Source: Gammaproteobacteria bacterium (GTDB lineage: Bacteria > Pseudomonadota > Gammaproteobacteria > Steroidobacterales > Woeseiaceae). From it: 64,000 bases of DNA. The stretch spans positions 1 to 64,000 of the forward strand of contig JAOTZC010000011.1 of the NCBI GenBank assembly GCA_029861535.1. Reading direction: 5' to 3'. Below are positions 51,239 through 62,308 of the stretch, piece by piece; position 1 is the first letter of the stretch; every line of letters begins with the position of its first letter. The notes beneath the pieces are model-generated. The model did not search any database, was not told where the DNA came from, and worked only from the letters and a program-made list of their open reading frames with translations. Made by a program: the position numbers and the translations under genes.

Positions 51239-53483
51239 ATGCGGTAACGGGTGATGATACTTGAAAAGCCCTGCGAATATGGTTAGCGAAGTCTTCCGCT
51301 TTCATGAAGCCAACGACATCGTAGCCATCACGTTGTTGGCCATCGGGGCCGAAGAAGACGATCGTCGGAGGTCCAAAGGAACCGAAACGTTTCAGCAGCG
51401 CGCGATCCTCGTCATCCGCCCTTGTAACGTCGGCCTGTAACGTGACCGTATTCGCAAGCGCAGCTTGTACCACGGGCGTGATAAACGTGTACTCCTCCAT
51501 CTCAATGCAGGAGATACACCAATCGGCGTAAAAATCGAGCATCACGGATTTGCCGGCCTGGACCGCTGCGGCGAGTTCGCGATCAAAGTCGTCGACGGTC
51601 TTTATTCGTGTGAACTCGAGGTGCTTTTCGTCACTGGCCGAAATCCCGCCGCCCATTGTGATGCTGGCAAGCGGCTTCAGTGGGTTGGTGCCGCCGGAGA
51701 AAGCGCCGAGAAAAAGAACGAGACCGTAAAGTATCGCAAGCAGGCCGAAACCTTTGCCAAGTTTCCGCGCAACGGACGAATCGGCACTCAATGTTGTCAG
51801 GCCGCCCATAAATACGCCGCACATAAAAATCAGTGCTGCCCACATTGCCAGTGTGACACTGCCGGGCAACATGCGCGATAGCATCCAGATCGCAAGACCC
51901 AGCATCATAAAGCCGAACGCGCCTTTGATGGCGACCATCCACGGGCCTACCTTCGGCAACAGTTGTCCTTGAGCGGCACCGACTAACAACAACGGCGCAC
52001 CCATGCCGAGGCTCATTGCAAACAACGCGAACCCGCCGCGCAACATGTCGCCGGATTGTGCCATGACAGTAAGTGCAGCGATCAATGCCGGCGCGACACA
52101 GGCGGTAACAACCAGCGCAGACAATGCGCCCATGACGAATGCACCAATCATCGTGCCGCTCTTTTGATTACCGCTAACGTTTGCAAGTTTGCTTTGAATG
52201 CTGGAAGGCATCTGCAGGTCATAGGCGCCGAACATACCAAGCGCCAACAGCACGAAGAGTCCAGAAAACAGTATCAGTATCCACGGCTGGTTAAACGTCG
52301 CCTGCAACTGCATACCAGCTGCCGCTGCGGCAACGCCTGCAGCCGTGTATATCAATGCCATGCCCATGACATACGAAAGCGCGAGCGTGAAGCCGCGCAT
52401 TGGACTGACGCCATCACCTTCGCCAGCAATGATGCCGGACAGGATCGGTATCATCGGCAGGACGCAGGGCGTAAACGCGAGGCCAAGGCCTGCGAGAAAG
52501 AAAACCCCGGCCGCAACCCAAATGCTCGATTCCGTGATAATGCTGGCGAGGCGTGCCTGCTCAGAAACGGGCGCAGCGCTAGTCACGTGATCGGGCAGCG
52601 ACGACAGATCCATGATCGACGTGGCTTCGGGCAGGCTGACAGTGAAAACTTTGGTTTGCGGCAGATAGCACAGCCCGCCATCGGCACAACCCTGGTAAGC
52701 AACTTCAAGCTCGACGTCCATGGCCGCAGGCGTAGCACGTGCGATCGCAACACGTCCTACGACCTCATCGTAATAAACCTCTTGTTCTCCAAAGAATTCG
52801 TCGGTTTTAATTTTGCCTTTCGGCAGGTCGAGTTGACCAGTGCGTGCGTTGTCGCCGAGCACCGTGACCGAGATCTTGTGTTTGTAAAGATAAAAACCGG
52901 GAATTACGCGAATGATCAGTTCAACGGTGTTGCCATCGATTGCTTGCACATCGGGAAAGAAAACTTCATCCGGCGGTGGAAAATCTTGTTGGCCGCTACT
53001 GGCCAGCGATCCGAAATCCAATTTCGGTTTGGATGATTTTGGCTTTTGGAGATCGACCGTCTCGATCCACGTCTGCGGCATGTAGCAAAAGCCCTCGTCG
53101 AGGCAGCCGCGGCTCTCGATCGTTAATGCTAACGCGTCCGGTTTGTCGCCACTGACTGTGTACGGGATACGAACGAAAAAATTTCCTCGATAAATAACTT
53201 GCTCGCCCAGGAACTCGTCGGTGTATACCTTGCCTTCCGGCAATTCGGCATCCCCCAACACGACTGTCGGATCACCGCTTACGAAGCCAAACGCATCGCG
53301 GTACATGTAAGCGCCGTCGTCGACGGCCCAATCAATCTCGAGCGCATCGCCGGCATCAAAGATGACGTAGCGAAAGATTTCTTCGGGCGGCGGCGGCTGA
53401 CCTTGTTGCGCAAGCGCCGGCGCAAGCGACCAGAACGTTAGAAGCACGCAGGCAAAGCAGTTTGAGATTCGAATCATCGTCAC
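51234..53483 (-). CDS. dsbD: Thiol:disulfide interchange protein DsbD with two alpha domains
   Basis: 749 residues, longer than the usual about 570-600. A signal peptide is followed by two DsbD-alpha immunoglobulin-like domains: the first has TDEFLGEQ and RGCLDEGFCYMP, the second TDEFFGEQ and QGCADGGLCYLP. The eight-helix membrane domain carries FTPCVLPMIP and VVTACVAPAL with its two cysteines. The C-terminal thioredoxin domain has FYADWCISCIEME. It carries electrons from cytosolic thioredoxin to the periplasm. Located beside groES as in related genomes. Confidence 0.93.
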   Translation of the reverse strand: MTMIRISNCFACVLLTFWSLAPALAQQGQPPPPEEIFRYVIFDAGDALEIDWAVDDGAYMYRDAFGFVSGDPTVVLGDAELPEGKVYTDEFLGEQVIYRGNFFVRIPYTVSGDKPDALALTIESRGCLDEGFCYMPQTWIETVDLQKPKSSKPKLDFGSLASSGQQDFPPPDEVFFPDVQAIDGNTVELIIRVIPGFYLYKHKISVTVLGDNARTGQLDLPKGKIKTDEFFGEQEVYYDEVVGRVAIARATPAAMDVELEVAYQGCADGGLCYLPQTKVFTVSLPEATSIMDLSSLPDHVTSAAPVSEQARLASIITESSIWVAAGVFFLAGLGLAFTPCVLPMIPILSGIIAGEGDGVSPMRGFTLALSYVMGMALIYTAAGVAAAAAGMQLQATFNQPWILILFSGLFVLLALGMFGAYDLQMPSSIQSKLANVSGNQKSGTMIGAFVMGALSALVVTACVAPALIAALTVMAQSGDMLRGGFALFAMSLGMGAPLLLVGAAQGQLLPKVGPWMVAIKGAFGFMMLGLAIWMLSRMLPGSVTLAMWAALIFMCGVFMGGLTTLSADSSVARKLGKGFGLLAILYGLVLFLGAFSGGTNPLKPLASITMGGGISASDEKHLEFTRIKTVDDFDRELAAAVQAGKSVMLDFYADWCISCIEMEEYTFITPVVQAALANTVTLQADVTRADDEDRALLKRFGSFGPPTIVFFGPDGQQRDGYDVVGFMKAEDFANHIRRAFQVSSPVTAL

Positions 53484-53612
53484 CGTTAATTAGCTGAATT
53501 CGTTGGCGCTACAGGAACATGTAGACCCCGAAGCGAGGGCGATTGTTACCCGGAACCCGACCGATGTCATCGACTCAGGTCCAGTTTTTTGCGATCGCCA
53601 CCACCTCAGGTG

Positions 53613-53639
53613 CTTGAAATTTAACGCTTGATGCCCATA
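53613..53639 (+). promoter_or_regulatory. Sigma-32-like heat-shock promoter for groES-groEL
   Basis: CTTGAAA at 53613-53619 and, 13 nt later, GCCCATA, close to the sigma-32 consensus CTTGAAA/CCCCAT. It lies immediately upstream of the CIRCE operator. Confidence 0.6.
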
Positions 53640-53640
53640 A

Positions 53641-53667
53641 TTAGCACTCCCTAAGGCCGAGTGCTAA
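53641..53667. promoter_or_regulatory. CIRCE operator (HrcA-binding site)
   Basis: Perfect inverted repeat TTAGCACTC, a 9-nt spacer, then GAGTGCTAA, 65 nt before the groES start. CIRCE is bound by the repressor HrcA; hrcA is not in the window. Confidence 0.97.
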
Positions 53668-53731
53668 CAATTCGGTCGATAGACGTAACAGAATTTATTT
53701 ATAATTCAATCAATTAGAGGAGAAATGAACC

Positions 53732-54022
53732 ATGAAGATTCGACCGCTTCATGATCGGGTCATCGTCAAGCGCATGGAAGAAGAGCGCACATCGCCAGGT
53801 GGGATCGTCATCCCCGACGCTGCGACGGAAAAGCCGATCAAAGGTGAAATTGTCGCCGCCGGCAACGGCAAGATTCAGGAGAGTGGCGACGTTCGTGCCC
53901 TCGACGTCAAGGTTGGTGACAAGGTGCTGTTCGGCAAGTATGCCGGCACCGAAGTGAAGGTCGACGGCGAAGAACTCTTAGTCATGAAGGAAGACGACAT
54001 CATGGCTGTGATCGAAGGCTGA
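53732..54022 (+). CDS. groES: Co-chaperonin GroES
   Basis: 96 residues with [12 protein letters not shown] at the start, a mobile loop ([15 protein letters not shown]) and the ending DDIMAVIEG. Caps the GroEL cage. A strong ribosome site (GAGGAGAAA) precedes the ATG. Expression is probably under both CIRCE/HrcA and sigma-32-like control. Confidence 0.98.
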   Translation: MKIRPLHDRVIVKRMEEERTSPGGIVIPDAATEKPIKGEIVAAGNGKIQESGDVRALDVKVGDKVLFGKYAGTEVKVDGEELLVMKEDDIMAVIEG

Positions 54023-54071
54023 TTGCCCGTCACGCAAATGAACTCACTTATTAATATTTTGGCTGCGGTGA

Positions 54072-55745
<1,674 letters not shown>

Positions 55746-55775
55746 TGCCTCTCGCGTTTTCGTCGCAAGAACAAG

Positions 55776-55804
55776 GCCCGGCGAGCTATCGCCGGGCTTT
55801 TTTT
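55776..55804 (+). terminator. Rho-independent terminator of groES-groEL
   Basis: A 9-bp stem GCCCGGCGA/TCGCCGGGC with a GCTA loop and a run of eight T, 30 nt past the groEL stop. Confidence 0.95.
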
Positions 55805-55841
55805 ATGGCCGGCTATGCGATTAGTTTTCGACAACGTTCGT

Positions 55842-56393
55842 CTATAGCGACGACCAGTCGGCGTATTCACCCTCTGACATTGCGTAAATCGGCGATCGAT
55901 GTTCGAGGTTTGTTACGAACGCACTGAGTTTGCTCGCCGATGCTATGCGGCGTAATTGGCTCCGAGTAATCTTGGCGCCAAAAGTCTCGTAAGATTCGAC
56001 GTCGAGATCGAATGGTTCAGACGAAGCAATATCCGACCAATTCACGATATCGAATGTCATTGGGACATCATCGACGACGAGCACGATCGCGTTGATGTTC
56101 GGTAGCGGTGCGCCGGTCAAACGGCGGTCAAGCGTACTGCCGAAGCCGAACCAAAGGTAGTTCTGAGGCACACCCAGACCGGCGACCGATACGGGCGCAA
56201 CGAACAAGTAATCCTTGCCGACGCGCGATAATGCTGGCCGCGGCGCGAGCATTCGTAACGGTTCTCTCGAACGCGTAAATGACTCGCCTGACGTATCGTC
56301 AACCGAATGCACGAACGGCGTTGGCGGTTGCGAACCACACGCCGCTATCAGCATCGTCAGTGAACTTAAGAGTAATAGAAGTACGGGGCGCAT
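55842..56393 (-). CDS. Lipoprotein of the multiheme operon
   Basis: 183 residues from ATG 56393: lipobox ending IAAC, then a soluble domain of alternating strands with no cysteines or heme motifs. No family is recognised. It is the last gene of the cytochrome operon, 2 nt after the barrel gene, suggesting an accessory role at the outer membrane. Confidence 0.7.
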   Translation of the reverse strand: MRPVLLLLLSSLTMLIAACGSQPPTPFVHSVDDTSGESFTRSREPLRMLAPRPALSRVGKDYLFVAPVSVAGLGVPQNYLWFGFGSTLDRRLTGAPLPNINAIVLVVDDVPMTFDIVNWSDIASSEPFDLDVESYETFGAKITRSQLRRIASASKLSAFVTNLEHRSPIYAMSEGEYADWSSL

Positions 56394-56395
56394 GG

Positions 56396-58990
56396 TCAAA
56401 ACTCCCAGCGGTAGCCAATGTTCACAAACCCGCCGAGCAACTCTTCCGTGCCGTCCGGGGTAAACAAGTCGAGTTCGCCGGCTGGTAGATCGCGATTCGA
56501 CCAACGCGCGCCGGCTTCGATGTCCAATAGAATATCTTTGTAGCGAAATAGTATGCGTAACGCCGGTGAGACAATCGTTTGCGTACTTGTGCTCGTTAGC
56601 ATGTCATGGTGGGTTACGGTCACACGTGGGTTGATGCGCAGGTATCGGGATAGCGGTAAGCGTGAGTCGAGCATGACGTATGCGGTGTCACGTGACTGCA
56701 GCGCGTCGTAGCGTAAGGAAATCAACATCAAGTCATTGTCGCGGAACAGGCTGGTCGCGGCCAACGTCGCGTTTAAAAAGACCTCATTGCCAGTGTCCGG
56801 CCGTGCCACAACGCCCGCGGACGCAACGGTTTCGTCGGCTTGTCGCATCGTTGCATCCAGCGACAAATCGAAGCGCTCGCCGAGCGGCGCAGATACGCCA
56901 AGCGAAACGGTCGTGGACTGGGCTGTGCGATCTCGAGCTATCGTTCGTATTTGTCCCTCGCTAAAACTGTTGAGTAATGCATCGACGGTGGTGACAGACT
57001 GACCCGCCAAGGCGTTTCGCGTCGTTAAGTAAGGTTGGGCACCGAAATCCACGCGACCACTAACGGACCAGCCGTTTTCCAGACGCCACGTCGCATTGAC
57101 AAGCGCGGTGTTCAATACTTCATAAGAAACATCGAAATCCAATAACGCGAAAACAGAAACGGCGTCGCCGCGATAAAGCGCCTCGCTACCGATGGCCTGT
57201 CGATCCCAAATGCCGTCAACGGTTTGTTGGTGTGTATAGGCGTTTGCGGAAAGACGACCGTCCAGGAGATTTTCTACGCTGGCGCTGGCCGCAAAGAAAA
57301 ACCGATCGCTGTCGCTTATGTAGCGGGGCGAGTCGACAGGAAGTCCGCTGCTGACACTGAAGGAAATATCGGGCCGCCACTGATAGCGAAGTCCAATGCC
57401 ATCGAAGTGTCCGAGCACCCCGTCTGATCGCCGTTTCTGCCGGCCGATTCGACCTTGCAACCCAAGTTGATGATCGAGGACGTCGACAAAAGCATCAGAA
57501 ACCCAGCCGACATCACCGGTACGATCATAATCGACTAAATTGAGCTGGTAGGCGCCATTAAAGCGCGCCAGAACATCAAATCGTTCGCCGCGGCGGCTGG
57601 CACTAATGTCACCGAGCGCCAATACGCCGGAGGAATTCACCAGATAGTTGCCGTCGTGAACAAGCTGTTCCTGGTTGCGCCAGTAGTAGTTCGACAGGCC
57701 ACCGTGGATTTGCCAGCCGGCCGATGTCTGCTGCTCGACCGATGCTTGCTGGAACATGGTGGAAGGCGGAGTAGAGGCCGTCTCGAGTGCAATCAAGCGC
57801 TCGCTAACGCGCGCAACACCTAGGTTTTCAGGAAACTCGTCGTTAAAGGCTCGGTACTCGGCGATCGCGTTTTCAATACGGCCGCCACGTTCGAATGCGA
57901 TGCCGAGCATCTCCCGAGCCTCGGCGCGGTGGCGGTGCTCCGGGATCTGAAGTACTCGCGTATAAAGGCGAATTGCGTCCGCATATTGTCGCTCGAGCAA
58001 GGCGCGTCGACCATCCGACATCAGCGCTGTCAATTGCTCATCGGTCATTTTGCTATCTGTTTGCACGCCGACGGCAACAACGGTATCGGCAGTTATGGAG
58101 CGTAAGTCGCCGCTCGCGCGCGCAACGCTGGCCTCATCTGGGTCGACGTACCGTACCCAGGCATCGGGAAAGTTGTGTCGAAGTGAACCAGCAACCTGTT
58201 CTGCCGCAGCCTCGGTATCGAAAAAGCCGAGTTGCAGTCCATGCCAGGTACGGCCGTTTACGAGAAGTTCCGTGCGATACGCAAAATGCTTTGTAGCGCT
58301 TCCCATCAATGTACGCTCTGCGCGGCTTGCGTCTTCAAAGACCCCGAGCTGAACGACGAAGTCACCGCTTGATGACGGCGGTACATTGACGCGAGTTGTG
58401 GGTTGCACGGCACTGCTCGGTGCTGGTCTGCGCGTAGGTCTGGACGATTGTGGCAAGGACGATCGTGGCACGGAGGATCGTGGCAAAGACGATTGTGGCG
58501 TAAATTCATCGGGCGTCGTTGCACCGGGTAATGGCTTCGCACTGGCCGACGGCACCGTGGCTGAGTCAACGTTAGTGTCAACGTACACTTCTATCCAACC
58601 CACCGTGTGCTGGCGTACTTCGAAGGTCTGCGGTTCACTAAAGCGCAAAGTGATAAAAATATCTCTCGGGTTCAGCTGATCAAAGACCACTTCGTCGACG
58701 TTGGCCAAATGCAAGCTCGGCGGCGCATAACGTTCAGAGACGACTTCACCGAGTATTTCGTCACAGTCAGGTCCGACACTTACCCGAATGCGAACTTCGA
58801 TGCCCGAGCTAAACGGCGAGTGATCGACATAACGCATGCGACACGCCGGCCATATCTGCACGGTCGAGATGCCGTTTACTTTTGACAATAGAATATTGTC
58901 GAGAGCGACATTCGCGGCCGCGAAAATTGTGCCAGGCCATGCTGCGAGCACCAACACGAAAAGGACAAGAGTTCGGCAGCGAGATAGCAT
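56396..58990 (-). CDS. SPOR-TPR-beta-barrel outer-membrane protein
   Basis: 864 residues from ATG 58990 (overlapping the upstream stop as TAATG). Order: signal peptide (to about 24); an AMIN-like beta domain (about 30-140); a Ser/Pro/Arg linker with SSLPRSS repeats (about 165-210); a SPOR domain (DFVVQLGVFEDASRAERTL, about 218-290); TPR helices (YADAIRLYTRVLQ, then RIENAIAEYRAFNDEFP, about 320-410); then about 430 residues of amphipathic strands ending in GYRWEF with terminal phenylalanine, as in outer-membrane barrels. SPOR domains bind denuded peptidoglycan. TPR-barrel proteins include exopolysaccharide exporters, an alternative to an electron-conduit porin. Confidence 0.75.
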   Translation of the reverse strand: MLSRCRTLVLFVLVLAAWPGTIFAAANVALDNILLSKVNGISTVQIWPACRMRYVDHSPFSSGIEVRIRVSVGPDCDEILGEVVSERYAPPSLHLANVDEVVFDQLNPRDIFITLRFSEPQTFEVRQHTVGWIEVYVDTNVDSATVPSASAKPLPGATTPDEFTPQSSLPRSSVPRSSLPQSSRPTRRPAPSSAVQPTTRVNVPPSSSGDFVVQLGVFEDASRAERTLMGSATKHFAYRTELLVNGRTWHGLQLGFFDTEAAAEQVAGSLRHNFPDAWVRYVDPDEASVARASGDLRSITADTVVAVGVQTDSKMTDEQLTALMSDGRRALLERQYADAIRLYTRVLQIPEHRHRAEAREMLGIAFERGGRIENAIAEYRAFNDEFPENLGVARVSERLIALETASTPPSTMFQQASVEQQTSAGWQIHGGLSNYYWRNQEQLVHDGNYLVNSSGVLALGDISASRRGERFDVLARFNGAYQLNLVDYDRTGDVGWVSDAFVDVLDHQLGLQGRIGRQKRRSDGVLGHFDGIGLRYQWRPDISFSVSSGLPVDSPRYISDSDRFFFAASASVENLLDGRLSANAYTHQQTVDGIWDRQAIGSEALYRGDAVSVFALLDFDVSYEVLNTALVNATWRLENGWSVSGRVDFGAQPYLTTRNALAGQSVTTVDALLNSFSEGQIRTIARDRTAQSTTVSLGVSAPLGERFDLSLDATMRQADETVASAGVVARPDTGNEVFLNATLAATSLFRDNDLMLISLRYDALQSRDTAYVMLDSRLPLSRYLRINPRVTVTHHDMLTSTSTQTIVSPALRILFRYKDILLDIEAGARWSNRDLPAGELDLFTPDGTEELLGGFVNIGYRWEF

Positions 58991-59733
58991 TAGAACGCCG
59001 TCGTGTTGTGGCAGGCGTCGCACTCTAACACCGTCGGAATATGGTCAGCATCCTTGCCGCGCGCGATAACGCCGTTGTGGCAACTCGAGCAAGTGCCGAT
59101 CGCCTGCGTGTGATCGAACATGACGCCGGTCCACGTGTTCACCCGATGACAATCTTCACAAAGATTGCTTGTTGGTATGTGGTTTGCTGGTTTTCCCTGC
59201 GCGGTGACGCCGTCATGACAGCCAACGCAGTTCGATGTGATGCCGGTATGGTCAAAGCGCAATACCGGAGAAAACGCAACGGTGAGATGGCAATTGTCAC
59301 ATTGATCGCCCGCGGGCGGATGATCGACCGGTTTTCCGATCGCTGTATTGTTGTCGTGACAACTGACACAGTCACCGTACACTTCGTTATGATCCATGCG
59401 TTCAAGCGGAACAAAGCTTCGCGTGGCATGACAGGAATCACAGCGTTGTGTGGCCTGAATATGGCGGGCCGGTTTGGCGGTTGCCGTGACTATCCCACCC
59501 TGCGTATGGCAGTCCTCACATTCGCGCAGCGTACTTGCGAAGTTGCCGCGCCGGTGACAGTCACCGCAGCCCGTCGTGAGGTGCCCGCCGTCGAGGCGGA
59601 AGCTAGTTGAATCATGGTCAAAATCGGATCGGATCGCAGTTTGTGAGTTAACGCTGCCGGACCACAGAATCGCGACGACCATTAGTCCGCATACTAACGA
59701 GAGCGGCAGACCACGTGTTGGACGCTCTGTCAT
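58990..59733 (-). CDS. Periplasmic nonaheme cytochrome c
   Basis: 247 residues with a signal peptide and nine CxxCH heme-binding motifs evenly spaced from about residue 56 to 243 (CGDCH, CEDCH, CDSCH, CVSCH, CDNCH, CVGCH, CEDCH, CSSCH, CDACH). FDHT/FDHD and GKPxxH repeats supply distal histidines, so most hemes are probably bis-histidine. Coupled to the 21-heme gene (ATGA) and to the barrel gene. Confidence 0.92.
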   Translation of the reverse strand: MTERPTRGLPLSLVCGLMVVAILWSGSVNSQTAIRSDFDHDSTSFRLDGGHLTTGCGDCHRRGNFASTLRECEDCHTQGGIVTATAKPARHIQATQRCDSCHATRSFVPLERMDHNEVYGDCVSCHDNNTAIGKPVDHPPAGDQCDNCHLTVAFSPVLRFDHTGITSNCVGCHDGVTAQGKPANHIPTSNLCEDCHRVNTWTGVMFDHTQAIGTCSSCHNGVIARGKDADHIPTVLECDACHNTTAF

Positions 59734-61319
59734 GGCATCTGTCCCGACAAGGATTCAACACCATCAAACGAAGTCGTCGAATGACATTGATCACATTGAG
59801 CGCCGAACTGTCCTACGTGAACATCGTCGGTTACATGGCAACCGCCACAAGTTGACGGCACGTCGGCAGCAACCGAAGACGCGTCGCGGTGGCAGGCAAC
59901 GCAATTTAAGTTCGCATGTCCTCCATCAAGTGGAAAACTGGTGTGGGTGTCATGGTCAAACACAGTCTGCGCCCAATCGTTGCTGTTGTGGCAGTTGCCA
60001 CAACTATCCCCGAGCGCGCCTTTGTGCGTGTCGTCCTTGCGATGACAGGAAACACAATCGGTTCCAGCGTCATGGTAGCGATTGCTTTCGTGGCATGCGC
60101 CGCAGGCGACGGTGGCGTGTAGACCGGTAAGAGGAAAAGTCGACAGATCGTGATCAAAACGTATCGATTCGGTCCAGCTGGCTTGCGCGTGGCAAGATTC
60201 GCATTCCTGTCCGAGCTGCCCGGCGTGCGAATCATCTATCGCGTGACACTCTCCGCAGCTCGCGGGAACTGCTTCCATCGTTGACGCTTTGTGACAGGCC
60301 GAACAGTTCAGATCTGCATGTGATTCGACTAATGGAAACGCCGTATCGGCGTGATCGAATTCTGTGTCAGACCATACCGTCGGTTTATGACAGTTGTCGC
60401 ATTGTTCGCCATTGCGTCCCTGGTGATCATCTTCAACGCGATGACAGCCGGCACAGCCATTTGCAAATGTATCTTTGAAATCATCACGTCTGTGACAGTC
60501 TTTGCACTGCAAATCGTCATGTGCGTCGATTAGCGGAAAGCCTGTCGTGGCGTGGTCGAATAGAATGCCACTCCAAGATGTCGTCGAATGGCAATCATGA
60601 CAGGCGTTGCCGTTTTCACCCGCGTGTACATCATCAATGTTGTGACATGCGGCACATCGTCTCGGCGTTGTTTCAAAATTGTTATTTCGGTGACAGTCGT
60701 TACATTCGACTTTCGCGTGTCGGCCCGTTAGTGAATAACCAGTCACGTCATGATCAAATTCCGCCTTTTGCCACGCAGATGTCGAATGACAGCTGTCGCA
60801 ATTCGGGCCGAGTCCGCCGTCATGGGTATCGTCTTTCTTGTGACATCCAACGCAACTCAACGGCGTTACACGATACCTTTCGTCCGCGTCGTGGCAATCG
60901 CCACAAGCAACGCTTATGTGCGCGCCGTCCAATATGAAATCGGTCCAGCGGTGATCAAACAGGCCTGAGTTCATCGCGACGATATCCGCATTGCGGCCCT
61001 CATGATCGGTGTGGCAGACAACACATTCGTTGCGCTGCGACGCCGGAAAGCGGCCATGAAAACCACCCTTCGATTCCCGGTCGGCGCCAATGTCTTCGTG
61101 GCAACTAATGCACAGCGATGCGATAGCGCGGTCAGAGTCGACGTCATGACAGGCTTTGCAATCGTCTTCGATATCGGCGTGACCCTCGATAACTCGTCCG
61201 GGCATCAGCAGTTTCTCGAGACCCGCCGATAACGCTAAGTTGCTGCTGAGTGATAGCAGGATGACACAAGCGGCCTGTAGAACTCGAAGCACATTTGGAC
61301 TTTTGCCGGCACATTTCAT
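59730..61319 (-). CDS. 21-heme modular cytochrome c
   Basis: 529 residues from ATG 61319 with a signal peptide and 21 CxxCH motifs. After an N-terminal three-heme part, a three-heme module recurs about five to six times: FDHD...FPLxGxHxxxxCxxCH, then CxxCH, then DDxHxGxxGxxCxxCH. The conserved FDH and G-x-H histidines are candidate distal ligands. About one heme per 25 residues implies a continuous electron wire. The start overlaps the stop of the membrane-protein gene. Confidence 0.92.
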   Translation of the reverse strand: MKCAGKSPNVLRVLQAACVILLSLSSNLALSAGLEKLLMPGRVIEGHADIEDDCKACHDVDSDRAIASLCISCHEDIGADRESKGGFHGRFPASQRNECVVCHTDHEGRNADIVAMNSGLFDHRWTDFILDGAHISVACGDCHDADERYRVTPLSCVGCHKKDDTHDGGLGPNCDSCHSTSAWQKAEFDHDVTGYSLTGRHAKVECNDCHRNNNFETTPRRCAACHNIDDVHAGENGNACHDCHSTTSWSGILFDHATTGFPLIDAHDDLQCKDCHRRDDFKDTFANGCAGCHRVEDDHQGRNGEQCDNCHKPTVWSDTEFDHADTAFPLVESHADLNCSACHKASTMEAVPASCGECHAIDDSHAGQLGQECESCHAQASWTESIRFDHDLSTFPLTGLHATVACGACHESNRYHDAGTDCVSCHRKDDTHKGALGDSCGNCHNSNDWAQTVFDHDTHTSFPLDGGHANLNCVACHRDASSVAADVPSTCGGCHVTDDVHVGQFGAQCDQCHSTTSFDGVESLSGQMP

Positions 61320-62308
61320 ATCGAATAGGAATGCACAGCAACCACGTGAACGATCGCCGTTACGAGCAACAAGTAGAAAAAGGGTAAATGTATTTTGTGC
61401 CACAGCGCGAATAAGCGTTCGTAGGCGACGAAATTCGCGACGCGGCGTACCCTATTCAGGTGTTCTTTTACAAATGCCGACGTGAGTTCGACCAGTCGAT
61501 CGCGATGTTGGACAACCACCGGAGACGTACGCGCCTGCATATCCAGCTGTGCGCCAATCTGTCGAACTATTCGTTTATATCCGCTTCTGGTTTTGAACGA
61601 GAGACGAATCGGAAGCGTCATGCACTGCAGCAGAGTTGGCGGAGGTTTGAGAACCTGGCGATCGTACTCAGACAGTATCTTCAGTAGATTAGGTACGAAT
61701 TGCGCGGCACCACCAGCGCCTGCGGTGGTCAGCTTGACTCTGGCCAGCAGCTCTTTGAGATTCGCTTTTCGGCCATACAAGCCATGATGTATCTTCTGAT
61801 AAAGAAAGCGTCCGACCAGCCCACTGCCTGAAACCAGCAGCATTGCTACCAGCGCCGCAGTAGAATTTATAGAACCAAACGCGAAGTTTGCGTGGTACAG
61901 AACAGCGATCGGTCCAACAACACCCAGAATCATGTGCACACGGAACCAGTTGCGCACGTGTCCGAGAACCTTCAGGAATCTAAATTTCTTCCTTAGTGGG
62001 TACAGCAGGAGTGTAAGTATCAGCAGGCTACCGATTATGCCCAATGCATAGCCAAGTCCGTGTTCCGCAAACAACCGGCGCGAATCGCGTCCTTGGTAAC
62101 CGATATAAACGACAACGGCGGCGAGCATCAGACCTGCGAGACCACCCCAGTCCTTATAGAGTTGCCTCCAAAACGGCAACGGTTTCTTTTTGCGTCCTGC
62201 TCGTTGATCGTTCGCTGCAATCAGCTCGCGAAACCTGCCCTGCGCGTTCACGTCTTTTGGGTTTGCAACCATCTCGAATTCGGCCAAGCTAGAACTGCGG
62301 CCCATCAT
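61316..62308 (-). CDS. Di-heme-b-like inner-membrane protein
   Basis: 330 residues from ATG 62308 (62305 and 62272 are alternatives). Five hydrophobic helices (about 56-73, 83-105, 124-143, 149-169 and 305-327) with a basic soluble loop between the fourth and fifth. Helices 3 and 5 each carry a H-x13-H pair (H125/H139 and H307/H321), the spacing of bis-histidine ligation of two b hemes, as in ferric-reductase and cytochrome b proteins. Its place ahead of two multiheme cytochromes suggests it passes electrons out of the membrane. No family name can be assigned from memory. Confidence 0.7.
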   Translation of the reverse strand: MMGRSSSLAEFEMVANPKDVNAQGRFRELIAANDQRAGRKKKPLPFWRQLYKDWGGLAGLMLAAVVVYIGYQGRDSRRLFAEHGLGYALGIIGSLLILTLLLYPLRKKFRFLKVLGHVRNWFRVHMILGVVGPIAVLYHANFAFGSINSTAALVAMLLVSGSGLVGRFLYQKIHHGLYGRKANLKELLARVKLTTAGAGGAAQFVPNLLKILSEYDRQVLKPPPTLLQCMTLPIRLSFKTRSGYKRIVRQIGAQLDMQARTSPVVVQHRDRLVELTSAFVKEHLNRVRRVANFVAYERLFALWHKIHLPFFYLLLVTAIVHVVAVHSYSI

